From: JBLMYQ01 sp050258375
GTDB lineage: Bacteria > Bacillota > Clostridia > Acetivibrionales > UBA4821
DNA length: 19,625 bases
Assembly: GCA_050258375.1 (NCBI GenBank)
Contig: JBLMYQ010000030.1
Coordinates: forward strand, 1 to 19,625
Direction: 5' to 3'
The notes beneath the pieces were generated by a model. That model saw only the letters and a list, made by a program, of their open reading frames with translations. It did not search any database and was not told where the DNA came from. The translations under genes and the position numbers were made by a program. Numbering within the stretch: the first letter of the stretch is position 1; every line of letters starts with the position of its first letter. Positions 1 through 7,270 of this stretch are shown piece after piece.

Positions 1-784
1 CCGGAATCTTTTCTCCCGGTCTTACAACTATTAAATCCCCAACCGATACTTCTTCAACAGGAATATCAACCTCTGAGCCATTTCTTATTACACGTGCAGT
101 TTTTGCCTGTAATCCAGCAAGCTTTTTTAAGGCTTCCGACGTCTTGCCTTTAGCTATTGCTTCTAAATATTTGCCGAGTAATACCAACGTTATGACTATC
201 GCCGAGGCTTCAAAATACAAATCCTTCATCACTGCACCAGTTTTTACAGGCACAAAAAATACATTATATACACTGAAAAAATATGCAGTAGTAGTTCCTA
301 ATGCAATTAGTACATCCATATTAGTGCTTCCTGATTTTAAAGCTTTATAAGCATTTTTATAAAATCTTAATCCAATAATAAATTGAACAGGAGTTGCTAT
401 GATAAGTTGAAAATATTCATTATGAAGAAAAGGTATGTTGATACCAACCATTGTCAGAAGCATTGCCATGATTAATGGCGAGCCAAGTACTGCCGCTAAT
501 ATAACCTCGCTGCGAAGCAGCTTTATTTCTTCATGCTTCTCCTCTTTTGCAATCGTTTTTTCTTCCTGCTCAGCTTTATATCCGATTGCTTCAATTGCAT
601 TAATCATTTGCAGTACTTGAATTTTTGAGCGGTCATACTCAATTAATGCTTTTTCAGATGCGAGGTTAACTGTTCCTGATGATACACCCTCAAGGCTGTT
701 TATCTTTTTTTCGACCCTTGAAGCACAAGCAGCACAACTCATACCCTTTAACTTCAGAGTAACTTTATCCAAATTATCACTCAT
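1..784 (-). CDS. copA: Copper-translocating P-type ATPase, N-terminal part (runs off the left edge)
   Basis: Heavy-metal P1B-type ATPase that exports copper across the cell membrane. About 261 N-terminal residues are visible; the phosphorylation (DKTGT) and ATP-binding domains lie outside the window. One heavy-metal-associated (HMA) domain opens the protein, with the metal-binding motif GMSCAAC at residues 14-20 and a typical HMA ending around residue 70. A charged linker follows, then four hydrophobic segments including MDVLIALGTTTAYFFSVYNV, a sequence typical of CopA, and the start of the actuator domain (GDLIVVRPGEKIP) at the edge. The start at 784 follows an AGGAGGT ribosome-binding site at 791-797. 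There is only one HMA domain, where many Firmicutes CopA proteins have two. The family assignment is firm. Copper over other soft metals is inferred from the CxxC HMA and the CopA-like membrane segments. No CopZ or CsoR gene is visible beside it. Confidence 0.93.
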   Translation of the reverse strand, partial: MSDNLDKVTLKLKGMSCAACASRVEKKINSLEGVSSGTVNLASEKALIEYDRSKIQVLQMINAIEAIGYKAEQEEKTIAKEEKHEEIKLLRSEVILAAVLGSPLIMAMLLTMVGINIPFLHNEYFQLIIATPVQFIIGLRFYKNAYKALKSGSTNMDVLIALGTTTAYFFSVYNVFFVPVKTGAVMKDLYFEASAIVITLVLLGKYLEAIAKGKTSEALKKLAGLQAKTARVIRNGSEVDIPVEEVSVGDLIVVRPGEKIP

Positions 785-856
785 ACCTTCACCTCCTTAT
801 TACTAATATACCCTTTATATAACATTATTAAATCAGGTACAATACCTATTTTTCTC

Positions 857-1047
857 AGGGCAAACGCATGGATACAAATAATTTCAAATCCAGACCCTCC
901 TATCCTCCCTAACAGGGAGCGAATAGTAATTTCTATGAAGATTTTCCTATGAAAAACTACTTTTCGTCCCCTTTTCAGGGGAGAAAGAGGGGTCTAAGTA
1001 GAATTTATCTTTTATTTTCCCAGTATTTTGCTTCATGCATTCGCCCT
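857..1047. repeat. MITE-like inverted-repeat element, non-coding
   Basis: A 191-bp non-coding block bounded by imperfect 14-bp terminal inverted repeats, AGGGCAAACGCATG (857-870) and CATGCATTCGCCCT (1034-1047). They match at 12 of 14 positions when one is reverse-complemented. Nested inside are further inverted repeats: AGACCCTCC (892-900) against GAGGGGTCT (987-995), a CTCCCT/AGGGAG hairpin (905-919) and a CCCCT/AGGGG hairpin (968-981). A direct repeat CCTATTTTT occurs at both outer edges (about 845-853 and 1045-1053) and could be a target-site duplication. No open reading frame of interest lies inside. The structure suggests a non-autonomous mobile or dispersed repeat, but copy number cannot be judged from one window. 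Confidence 0.55.
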
Positions 1048-1066
1048 ATTTTTTTCTTTAAAAGAA

Positions 1067-1095
1067 TTGCTTATTTTTACAAAATATAGTAAAAT
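1067..1095 (+). promoter_or_regulatory. Possible sigma-A promoter for the small membrane protein gene
   Basis: TTGCTT (1067-1072), a 17-nt spacer, then TAAAAT (1090-1095), which is close to the TTGACA-N17-TATAAT consensus. It would give a leader of about 95 nt before the start at 1198. The rest of 785-1197 holds the copA ribosome-binding site and the inverted-repeat element, and I see no gene there. The assignment rests on the motif only. Confidence 0.4.
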
Positions 1096-1197
1096 GTAAT
1101 TTAGTTTAATTTTTATTATTTATTTTTTGAATGTTTTCAGAAAAGTATTTGTAACTACGTTATCTTGGTAAATATTTTTACGAAGGAGGAAATTAGT

Positions 1198-1602
1198 ATG
1201 AAAAAAGGGTTGGTTTTATTTGCTTTGACCTTATTGTCCCTAAATGTATTAGCCATCTGGGTGGGTATCCAATTTCATGAGAGGTTTACTCTGCTGCTAG
1301 CTGTTGGTATGGTATTCGCACTTCCTGTGTTTGGACTGGGAAAAACATCTGGATTAGCAACCATCTTCTGCTTAAGCTCTTGCTCGGTTAGCTTTTCTTT
1401 ATTAAGCAGCCTCTTTCGGTCCATAGGCTCAGATATTTTTGTCGCAGGTTTTTTCGGAATTCCAAGTGTTATATTAATACTCATAGCCCTTGCAATTTTC
1501 AACGAAGCAACAAGAGATGAATCATTCCTGCAGAGAACCCTTAGAGAAGATGAGGCATATATCCGCCAGCAATACCCTCGGATACTTTTCAGGATAAAAT
1601 AG
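1198..1602 (+). CDS. Small integral membrane protein of unknown function
   Basis: A 134-residue protein that I do not recognise. It has three or four hydrophobic segments (roughly residues 4-22, 28-46, 52-68 and 76-98), followed by a charged, probably cytoplasmic tail of about 35 residues rich in Arg, Glu and Asp. Two adjacent cysteines (CLSSCS) lie in the third segment, and there are no catalytic motifs. I chose the ATG at 1198 because a GAAGGAGGA ribosome-binding site lies 7 nt upstream (1182-1190); an in-frame ATG at 1165 has no such site. The gene is monocistronic, with its own hairpin terminator straight after the stop. It stands alone between copA and tcdA on the opposite strand to copA, so its neighbours do not suggest a role. 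Confidence 0.8.
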   Translation: MKKGLVLFALTLLSLNVLAIWVGIQFHERFTLLLAVGMVFALPVFGLGKTSGLATIFCLSSCSVSFSLLSSLFRSIGSDIFVAGFFGIPSVILILIALAIFNEATRDESFLQRTLREDEAYIRQQYPRILFRIK

Positions 1603-1608
1603 CCTAGA

Positions 1609-1642
1609 AGCTCTTGGATACTTCCAAGAGCTTTTGCTTTTT
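1609..1642 (+). terminator. Rho-independent terminator after the small membrane protein
   Basis: AGCTCTTGGA (1609-1618), loop TACT, then TCCAAGAGCT (1623-1632). This is a perfect 10-bp stem followed by a T-rich run (TTTGCTTTTT), 6 nt after the stop codon. Confidence 0.9.
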
Positions 1643-1717
1643 GTAAATTCTTTTATACTGGAAAACAGTTATAATTTATTATATATTATTTACAACAAAT
1701 AATATCAGGAGAGTATA

Positions 1718-2437
1718 ATGCTTAATGAATTTTCAAGGACAGAATTGTTAATAGGCAGACAAGCCTTAAAGAAGCTTGGCAGCAGCAAGATTGCTGTTTT
1801 TGGAATCGGCGGTGTCGGCTCATATGTAGTTGAAGGTCTTGCAAGAGCAGGTATCGGCAAAATTGTAATTATCGACAAGGATAACGTAGATATTACCAAT
1901 ATAAACAGACAGCTGCCCGCTACAAGCAAAACAATCGGGCGGCCTAAGGTTGAGGTAATGAAGGAACGTATTCTGGAGATCAACCCCAAGGCTGAAGTTA
2001 CAGCATTTCAACAATTTTATCTGCCTGAGACATCAGTTGAATTGATAAACAAGGATTATGACTATATTGTAGATGCAGTTGATACAGTTACTGCAAAAAT
2101 TGACCTAGTGGTCAAAGCAAAGCAGAATGGCATTCCGGTTATAAGCTGTATGGGTGCTGGAAATAAGCTTGACCCAACCAAATTCGAGGTTGCCGACATT
2201 TATAAAACATCTGTATGTCCACTTGCCAAGGTTATGCGGCAAGAGTTAAGAAAAAGGGGAATAGATTCTCTGAAAGTAGTCTACTCCAAAGAATCCCCTA
2301 TAAAACCATTTGAAGATGAGTCTTCTTCACGCCGTCAAACTCCCGGGAGCATTTCCTTTGTTCCTTCTGTTGCAGGATTAATAATTGCCGGAGAAGTAAT
2401 CAAAGACCTTATTGGCTATAATTCACTTAAATCGTAA
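1718..2437 (+). CDS. tcdA: tRNA threonylcarbamoyladenosine dehydratase (TcdA, ThiF/MoeB superfamily)
   Basis: An E1-like, ATP-dependent dehydratase that converts t6A37 of ANN-decoding tRNAs into cyclic ct6A; the family was formerly YgdL/CsdL. The 239-residue protein begins with the family signature FSRTELLIG, then has the Rossmann nucleotide-binding motif GIGGVGSYVVEGLARAG (about residues 29-45), the acidic strand IIDKDNVDITNINRQ and the INRQ motif. The central VDAVDTVTAKIDLV and ISCMGAGNKLDPTKFEVADI are typical of TcdA rather than MoeB or ThiF, which carry zinc-binding Cys pairs not seen here. AGGAGA precedes the ATG. Its last 22 bp overlap the 3' end of metA, which runs in the opposite direction, so the two transcripts are mutually antisense at their tails. 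No cysteine desulfurase gene is adjacent. Confidence 0.93.
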   Translation: MLNEFSRTELLIGRQALKKLGSSKIAVFGIGGVGSYVVEGLARAGIGKIVIIDKDNVDITNINRQLPATSKTIGRPKVEVMKERILEINPKAEVTAFQQFYLPETSVELINKDYDYIVDAVDTVTAKIDLVVKAKQNGIPVISCMGAGNKLDPTKFEVADIYKTSVCPLAKVMRQELRKRGIDSLKVVYSKESPIKPFEDESSSRRQTPGSISFVPSVAGLIIAGEVIKDLIGYNSLKS

Positions 2438-3330
2438 GGTGTCTCTTGATATACATAATAATTCAGCCAGTTAGAAAACAGCAGATTTGCATGTCCTCTC
2501 CATCTGACAATCGGTTCATTTGCAGGATTGTCATCAGTATAATAATTTTTAGGAATAGCTATATCTAGTCCCTTTGCAATATCCCTCTCATATTCAGACT
2601 TCAATGTAATCGCATCATACTCTGAATGACCTGTTGCAAAAATTTGTCTTCCATCCTTAGAAGCAACCAGATAAATGCCTGAATCCTTTGATTCTGCCAG
2701 AATTTCTAATTCATCGATTTTTTCTACATCCTCTTTTCTAATTTCAGTATGGCGCGATTGAGGAATATAGAATATGTCATCAAAGCCACGGAGAAGTCTG
2801 ACATTTTTCTTATTAATCGCATGCTCAAACACTCCGAACATTTTTGCAGGAAGGGAATATTTAGGAATTCCGTAATGATAATATAAGCCTGCCTGTGCTC
2901 CCCAGCAAATATGAAAGGTTGAGAAAACATTATTAACTGACCATTCCATTATTTGCTTCAATTCGTCCCAGTAATCAACCTCTTCAAACTCTAGTGTTTC
3001 AACCGGTGCACCAGTTATCACAAGCCCATCATACCTTTGATTCTTAATATCATCAAAGGTTTTATAGAAGGCTATCAAATGCTCTTGTGGAGTATTTTTT
3101 GATGTGTGCATACTGGTATGAAGAAAATCAACCTCGACCTGAAGAGGCGTATTTCCTAATAATCGTAAAAGCTGTGTCTCTGTTGTTATTTTTGTAGGCA
3201 TAAGATTTAACAAAACAATTTTTAACGGACGAATATCCTGATGGACTGCCCGTTCTTCTCCCATTACAAATATATTCTCATTGTGCAGTATTTCTACTGC
3301 CGGCAGATTATTTGGTATTTTTATTGGCAT
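2416..3330 (-). CDS. metA: Homoserine O-acetyltransferase of the MetA type
   Basis: Acylates L-homoserine in methionine biosynthesis. The protein has 304 residues from the ATG at 3330, which has GGAGGT at 3337-3342; an upstream in-frame ATG at 3348 (MIGGAR) lacks a ribosome-binding site and would add six residues unlike the family's MPIKIP start. With this start, the catalytic residues fall exactly at the positions known for the family: Cys142 (FHICWGAQ), His235 and Glu237 (TGHSEYDA). Position 111 is Glu (GAPVETLEFEEV). In characterised MetA proteins Glu111 goes with acetyl-CoA and Gly111 with succinyl-CoA, so I predict acetyl-CoA use despite the common name homoserine O-succinyltransferase. 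It is full length, and its 3' end overlaps tcdA by 22 bp. No SAM riboswitch or T-box is visible upstream. Confidence 0.95.
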   Translation of the reverse strand: MPIKIPNNLPAVEILHNENIFVMGEERAVHQDIRPLKIVLLNLMPTKITTETQLLRLLGNTPLQVEVDFLHTSMHTSKNTPQEHLIAFYKTFDDIKNQRYDGLVITGAPVETLEFEEVDYWDELKQIMEWSVNNVFSTFHICWGAQAGLYYHYGIPKYSLPAKMFGVFEHAINKKNVRLLRGFDDIFYIPQSRHTEIRKEDVEKIDELEILAESKDSGIYLVASKDGRQIFATGHSEYDAITLKSEYERDIAKGLDIAIPKNYYTDDNPANEPIVRWRGHANLLFSNWLNYYVYQETPYDLSEL

Positions 3331-3544
3331 TCTTGCACCTCCAATCATATAGATTTTATAATTGTACTATTTATTCTTGCTATTTTACCATAGGAAATAA
3401 AAATATTTTTTAGATTTTATGGTTTGCTAATATTAATATTTTTAAAAATCTACAAATTCACCCAGCATTTGGTAAATTTATTCTTGATTCTTTATAAAAC
3501 TCGTATTAAAATATTATTCAAATGTTTAATCTTCTAAGTTGTAT

Positions 3545-3585
3545 GAACCCTTATTAAGGTTCAGAAAGTACGGAATCGTTATTCC
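3545..3585 (+). other. Two small hairpins in the leader of the uridine-kinase-like gene
   Basis: GAACC/GGTTC (3545-3549 with 3558-3562) and GGAAT/ATTCC (3572-3576 with 3581-3585, loop CGTT) are two 5-bp stems 50-90 nt ahead of the start at 3635. Neither has a T-run and they match no known riboswitch. They may only be chance structures. The rest of 3349-3634 is AT-rich and holds no gene that I can see. Confidence 0.25.
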
Positions 3586-3634
3586 AAATTAGTGTGCAAT
3601 GAAACCGGACGTAAAGAAAGAGGAGGTCGTTTGA

Positions 3635-4240
3635 ATGAAAAAAAAGGATGTGAAAATAATGATTTTTGAATTAATAGAATCCAGTTTAATTCAAAAGGGA
3701 AGTCTGAATGTACTAATCGCTGGAGGAACCCGTGCAGGAAAAAGTACCTTAGCCAAAAAAATTAATTCTGAATTCTGCTCAAAGTATCCAGTAACTATTG
3801 TGAAACAGGATAACTATTTCAAAAACATCCGAGATATTCCCACAGATGGCACTCGTCACATTTTTGATTCAATTAATGCTTTTCATGTTGAAGAATTTAT
3901 AAAAGATGTCAAAAGTTTAATAAGTGGGAAAACTATATTGTCACCCAGATATGACAAACCATCTAATACAAGAATCGCAAATGACAACGTTCTAGCACCC
4001 GGAAAAATTAATATTATAGAAGGGCTGCATACTATTCTTTTATTAGGTGATGATGAAAGGTTCTTTCGATTGTATTTAGATACCAATCTTGAAACCACTC
4101 TGGAAAGGAGAATTGCAAGAGATACAGTCGTAGATAATGTTTCTCCTCAAGAAGTAATATTTTACTTTAATAACTATGTATTGCCAATGTATAAAAAATA
4201 TGTTTTGCCTCAAAAATCCCTCGCACACTTAATAATTTAA
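3635..4240 (+). CDS. Uridine kinase-like P-loop NTPase
   Basis: A 201-residue member of the uridine kinase/phosphoribulokinase superfamily, which transfers phosphate from ATP to a nucleoside or sugar hydroxyl. A non-canonical Walker A (AGGTRAGKST, about residues 29-38) sits where uridine kinases have GGSGSGKT. It is followed by the family's DNYF motif, SPRYDKPSNTR (matching the P-x-YDF stretch) and the strand INIIEGLHTI (the EG motif). The C terminus stops at LPQKSLAHLII, where classical Udk continues for some 15-25 more residues, so it may be slightly trimmed or a different subfamily. AGGAGGTCG precedes the ATG. It is followed by a terminator shared with purA1. The real substrate is unknown, and uridine is only one possibility. 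It lies among other nucleotide-handling genes but on the opposite strand to most of them. Confidence 0.75.
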   Translation: MKKKDVKIMIFELIESSLIQKGSLNVLIAGGTRAGKSTLAKKINSEFCSKYPVTIVKQDNYFKNIRDIPTDGTRHIFDSINAFHVEEFIKDVKSLISGKTILSPRYDKPSNTRIANDNVLAPGKINIIEGLHTILLLGDDERFFRLYLDTNLETTLERRIARDTVVDNVSPQEVIFYFNNYVLPMYKKYVLPQKSLAHLII

Positions 4241-4267
4241 GAATAAATTTCTATCTTTAAAATGCAG

Positions 4268-4310
4268 CAGGCCGGGAAATATAATAAATTTCCCGACCTG
4301 TTTGTTTCTG
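4268..4310. terminator. Bidirectional hairpin terminator between the kinase-like gene and purA1
   Basis: CAGGCCGGGAAAT (4268-4280) pairs with ATTTCCCGACCTG (4288-4300) over 13 bp with one mismatch, and TTTGTTT follows on the plus side. It lies between the converging 3' ends of the uridine-kinase-like gene (+) and purA1 (-) and probably serves both; the T-run is better on the plus strand. Confidence 0.85.
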
Positions 4311-5591
4311 TTATAGCTTAACGATGTATTCGTTCCGTTCTGGCCCAACAGAGATATACCTGATAGGAGTTTCAATGTTTTCTTCAATGAAATCAACATA
4401 TTTTCTGGCGTTTACGGGAAGCTTATTATAGTCCCTTATATGACTGATGTTTTCTCCCCACCCCGGCATTTCAATATACACCGGCTTCGCTTGGTACAAC
4501 AGCGGAGTAAAGGGAAAATCTGTATGGACTTGCCCTTGGATTTCATAACCCACACAAATTTTCAATACTTCTTCCTGGGATAATGTGTCAAGCTTAGTCA
4601 GTGCAATTTCAGTAGGTCTTTGAACATACACTCCATACTTTGTAGCTACCAGGTCGAAATATCCCACGTTACGAGGTCTTCCGGTTGCAGCTCCATATTC
4701 AGCGCCTATCTCTCTTAATCTGATACCGACTTCATCTTCAAGGTTCACTACAAATGGTCCTTCCCCGATACTGGTTGAATAAGCTTTCACTATCCCAACA
4801 ACTTTGTCCAGTTTAAGCCCGGGAATACCCGCTCCAATCGGGACATAATCCGTCAATGGTGATGAGGAAGATGAGTACGGGTATATTCCATAGTCAAGGT
4901 CGCGTATTGCCCCCAGCTGCGCTTCAAAAAGAACATCCTTCCCATCACGGATAGCATCTTGCAGATATGCTGATGTATCACATATATAATCCTTTACTGC
5001 ATCACCATATTGCAGAAGCCAATCCATTATCTGGGTTTTCTCGTATGGCTTTGCCCCGTATATAGCCAGACGAAGATTTGCCCATTCCAGCACTCCATCC
5101 ATCCTGTCTTTAAGATATTCCGGGTAAAGAAGCTCGCCAATCTGTACACCTTTTTTCAAATATTTGTCTCCGTAAACCGGCGCAACACCTCTTCTGGTTG
5201 AGCCATACTTCTTGTCTGCCAGCCTATCTTCTTCCAAGCCATCCAACTCACGATGAAACGGGAAGCAAATAATTGCTCTTTGGCTTATCTTGAAGTTTGC
5301 CGGAGTTATCTCTATTCCTTTGGCACGAGTAGTTACCTTAATGATTTCTTGCGCCAAATGCTCAATGTCAACAACCGTTCCCGTTGCGAGCACATTTACG
5401 GTTCCAGGTGTAAATATACCAGACGGAATAAGATTTAGTGCAAATTTCCCATACTCATTAACCACCGTATGACCGGCATTGCTCCCACCTTGGAAACGCA
5501 CTATAACATCATAATCCTGCGACAACAAGTCAACCATTCTTCCTTTTCCTTCGTCTCCCCAGTTAATTCCAACCACAGCCGTAGTAGTCAT
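4311..5591 (-). CDS. purA: Adenylosuccinate synthetase, probably the housekeeping copy (PurA1)
   Basis: Joins IMP and L-aspartate using GTP to give adenylosuccinate, the first step from IMP to AMP. The 426-residue protein is full length. Visible are the catalytic loop NWGDEGKGRMVD (Asp of GDEGKG is the catalytic base), NAGHT with the catalytic His, the IMP-loop equivalent YGSTRRGVAPVYGDK, the aspartate loop AATGRPRN, and the GTP-specifying ALTKLD. Several boxes differ from the Escherichia coli type (GSTRRG for GTTGRG, EAQLG for EGAQG, IICFPFHRELD for the usual MPYH region), so it belongs to a divergent branch. AAAGGAGG precedes the ATG. It has its own leader and a terminator, and is richer in G+C than its paralog at 9500-10771. 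I call it housekeeping because of its composition and because it stands alone. It could instead be a target duplicate tied to the operon downstream. Confidence 0.95.
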   Translation of the reverse strand: MTTTAVVGINWGDEGKGRMVDLLSQDYDVIVRFQGGSNAGHTVVNEYGKFALNLIPSGIFTPGTVNVLATGTVVDIEHLAQEIIKVTTRAKGIEITPANFKISQRAIICFPFHRELDGLEEDRLADKKYGSTRRGVAPVYGDKYLKKGVQIGELLYPEYLKDRMDGVLEWANLRLAIYGAKPYEKTQIMDWLLQYGDAVKDYICDTSAYLQDAIRDGKDVLFEAQLGAIRDLDYGIYPYSSSSSPLTDYVPIGAGIPGLKLDKVVGIVKAYSTSIGEGPFVVNLEDEVGIRLREIGAEYGAATGRPRNVGYFDLVATKYGVYVQRPTEIALTKLDTLSQEEVLKICVGYEIQGQVHTDFPFTPLLYQAKPVYIEMPGWGENISHIRDYNKLPVNARKYVDFIEENIETPIRYISVGPERNEYIVKL

Positions 5592-5768
5592 CTGAATTCC
5601 TCCTTTATTAAAGTTGTTTACTCAATAGCATATTGGATAAAATTCATAAATGTCTGCTAGTTTTAACTGTTCTTTAAAAGAGAATTATCCTCCTTTCTTA
5701 ACCAACCACTTCTTATAAGAATACTTATTAGAACTACATATTTTATTAAGCTTTGTTATTTTATTATA
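5592..5768 (-). promoter_or_regulatory. purA1 promoter and long leader
   Basis: On the minus strand a perfect TATAAT (5768-5763) has a weak -35 (TTTAAC, 5791-5786) at 17 nt. The implied leader before the ATG at 5591 is about 165 nt. It contains a small inverted repeat TTCTTATAAGAA and an orphan AAGGAGG about 100 nt upstream of the start, with no ATG, GTG or TTG correctly spaced after it. I see no purine riboswitch core and no PurBox (CCGAAC pattern). Control by the leader is possible but not shown. Confidence 0.45.
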
Positions 5769-5783
5769 CTATACAATATAATA

Positions 5784-5839
5784 AAGTTAAATAAAAAATA
5801 TCCAAAAATTATAATTTTTGGATATTTTTTATTTAACTT
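5784..5839. terminator. 56-bp perfect palindrome acting as terminator of the CYTH gene
   Basis: Positions 5784-5839 are a perfect inverted repeat with 28-bp arms and no spacer, centred at 5811/5812 (core TCCAAAAATTATAATTTTTG). An A/T-rich flank on each arm makes an intrinsic terminator in both directions. The last codons and the TAA stop of the minus-strand CYTH gene (5833-5835) lie inside one arm. It insulates purA1, whose promoter starts immediately after it, from CYTH transcription. Confidence 0.85.
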
Positions 5840-6462
5840 ATGTTCTCCATATATTTATTCATAAATCTTTCATACTTACCGAATATGTGTTCATTTCTAA
5901 ATATCTGATGACTCTTCAGCCAATAATCAATTAATTTAACATCGTTATCATTTAAAAATTCATATTCAAGCTCCCAGTCTGTTACGCCTAAATATTTATT
6001 CTTATCTAATTCCAAGTAAAACAAATTTTGTATTGGCTTAAATTTAGTCCTTTCTGTTATAAGATTTCCTACATAATTTATCTTACTAAATCCCAGATTA
6101 TATAGCTTTTCCTTAACTAACTCAGGCAATAGATGTATAATATCATTTTTTTCATTTAGAATCCTCTCAAATAATTCTTTTTCCAGCTCAATTATATCAA
6201 TTTCGCTAGTTTTAATACTGCCTGTGCAGCTTTGATTTTTAGTCTTAAATATTACTTCATATTTTCTTTTGTCTTCCTTTATTATTTCTCTCAATCTGAA
6301 AGTAATAATGCCTTTTTTATAAAATAGGAATTCAGGGGTATCAAAATAATAGTTTTTATTAATCATTTTCCTATTTTCATACCTTTTAGCAATCCTAATC
6401 AGCCTTTCATATTCATTTTTACTCAATAATATTTTTGTTTCTTTTTCTCCTTTTGTAACCAT
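5833..6462 (-). CDS. CYTH-domain (triphosphate tunnel) protein
   Basis: A 209-residue CYTH superfamily protein. The family includes thiamine triphosphatases, inorganic triphosphatases and class IV adenylate cyclases, all of which bind a triphosphate in a beta tunnel through basic residues and metal-binding glutamates. The signature ExExK is at the N terminus (E6-K-E8-T-K10). YYFDTP (about residues 38-43), ITFRLRE, KYEVIFKTK and later WELEYEF match successive tunnel strands with alternating charged residues. A GAGGT ribosome-binding site is close to the ATG. The gene is AT-rich, its 3' end lies inside the 56-bp palindrome, and it is divergent from the HAD gene. It may hydrolyse a nucleoside or thiamine triphosphate or polyphosphate; the sequence alone does not say which. 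Confidence 0.82.
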   Translation of the reverse strand: MVTKGEKETKILLSKNEYERLIRIAKRYENRKMINKNYYFDTPEFLFYKKGIITFRLREIIKEDKRKYEVIFKTKNQSCTGSIKTSEIDIIELEKELFERILNEKNDIIHLLPELVKEKLYNLGFSKINYVGNLITERTKFKPIQNLFYLELDKNKYLGVTDWELEYEFLNDNDVKLIDYWLKSHQIFRNEHIFGKYERFMNKYMENIS

Positions 6463-6486
6463 TTATACCTCATATTTAATAATTTC

Positions 6487-6515
6487 TTTACATATGTTTA
6501 CATTTTACTTATATT
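6487..6515 (+). promoter_or_regulatory. Possible sigma-A promoter for the HAD gene
   Basis: TTTACA (6487-6492), a 17-nt spacer, then TATATT (6510-6515), in the 100-bp gap between the divergent CYTH and HAD genes. It would start transcription about 40 nt before the ATG at 6563. Motif match only. Confidence 0.45.
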
Positions 6516-6562
6516 ATACTTAGAGTAGTTATTCTCTTAATAAATTACAAGGTGACTTTTTT

Positions 6563-7270
6563 ATGAAAAATAGGAAAACTATAATTTGGGATTTTGACGG
6601 GACCCTCTCTTGCGGGCAAAAACTCTGGAGCAAAGCTATGATGTTTGCACTGGATACCTATATGCCAAATCATAATATTTCAGTAGAGCATATTATTCCA
6701 TATCTTAAGGATACTTTTCCCTGGCATAAAGCTGACATAGCACACCCTGAGCTTTCAACCCCTTCTTCCTGGTGGAATTATACAGAGAATATAATGTCCA
6801 ATGCATATATAAATGCCGGACTAAGCCCAAGTTCTTCAAAAGTATTAGCTTCATTGGCTCATGAAAAATATATTTCACCTGATAGTTATACATTATATCC
6901 TAATGCAAAAAACATTTTACATTCTTTAAAACAAAGTGGCTGGCAGCACATTATTTTATCAAATCATGTTCCTGAGCTTCCGGATATTATAAAAGCAAAA
7001 GGTCTTTCAGAATTCATTAGCCACTGCATTTCCTCTGCAAATATTGGCTATGAGAAACCAAACATCCAATCTTTTAAAATTGCTCTGGACATTATTGGAT
7101 ATCCGGAGAAAGCAGTAATGATAGGGGACAATATTCAAGCTGATATTAAAGGTGCAGAACAGGCAGGAATTCCTGCAATATTAGTGCATACACCTGCAAG
7201 TGATACTGTAAAATATCACGCTTCAACTCTTGATGATATTCCTTTCATCATTGATTCAATATTCAACTAA
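6563..7270 (+). CDS. HAD-superfamily phosphatase (phosphoglycolate phosphatase-like)
   Basis: A 235-residue haloacid dehalogenase-type hydrolase. Motif I is DFDGT (nucleophile Asp10, acid/base Asp12), motif II is the Ser in IILSNH, motif III is the Lys in YEKPN, and motif IV is GDNIQADIKGAEQAG. A helical cap of about 70 residues between motifs I and II places it in subclass I, near the Gph/YjjG/PpaX group. These enzymes dephosphorylate small phosphates including 2-phosphoglycolate and nucleoside monophosphates. AAGGTGA precedes the ATG. The stop codon abuts the stop codon of the convergent radical SAM gene with no base between and no terminator visible. A nucleotide phosphatase beside the nucleoside-type operon would fit, but the gene is on the other strand with its own promoter, so a link is inference. 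Confidence 0.88.
   Translation: MKNRKTIIWDFDGTLSCGQKLWSKAMMFALDTYMPNHNISVEHIIPYLKDTFPWHKADIAHPELSTPSSWWNYTENIMSNAYINAGLSPSSSKVLASLAHEKYISPDSYTLYPNAKNILHSLKQSGWQHIILSNHVPELPDIIKAKGLSEFISHCISSANIGYEKPNIQSFKIALDIIGYPEKAVMIGDNIQADIKGAEQAGIPAILVHTPASDTVKYHASTLDDIPFIIDSIFN

Noticed and set aside
144..620. Plus-strand open frames within the copA region
   Set aside because: They are reverse-strand shadows of the copper ATPase, which has clear motifs in the minus frame.
3343..3634. SAM riboswitch or T-box upstream of metA
   Set aside because: I looked for the conserved SAM-I core and a T-box sequence (TGGNACC) on the minus strand and found neither.
5592..5832. Purine riboswitch or PurR box before purA1
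   Set aside because: The conserved aptamer loops and the CCGAAC-type PurBox are absent.
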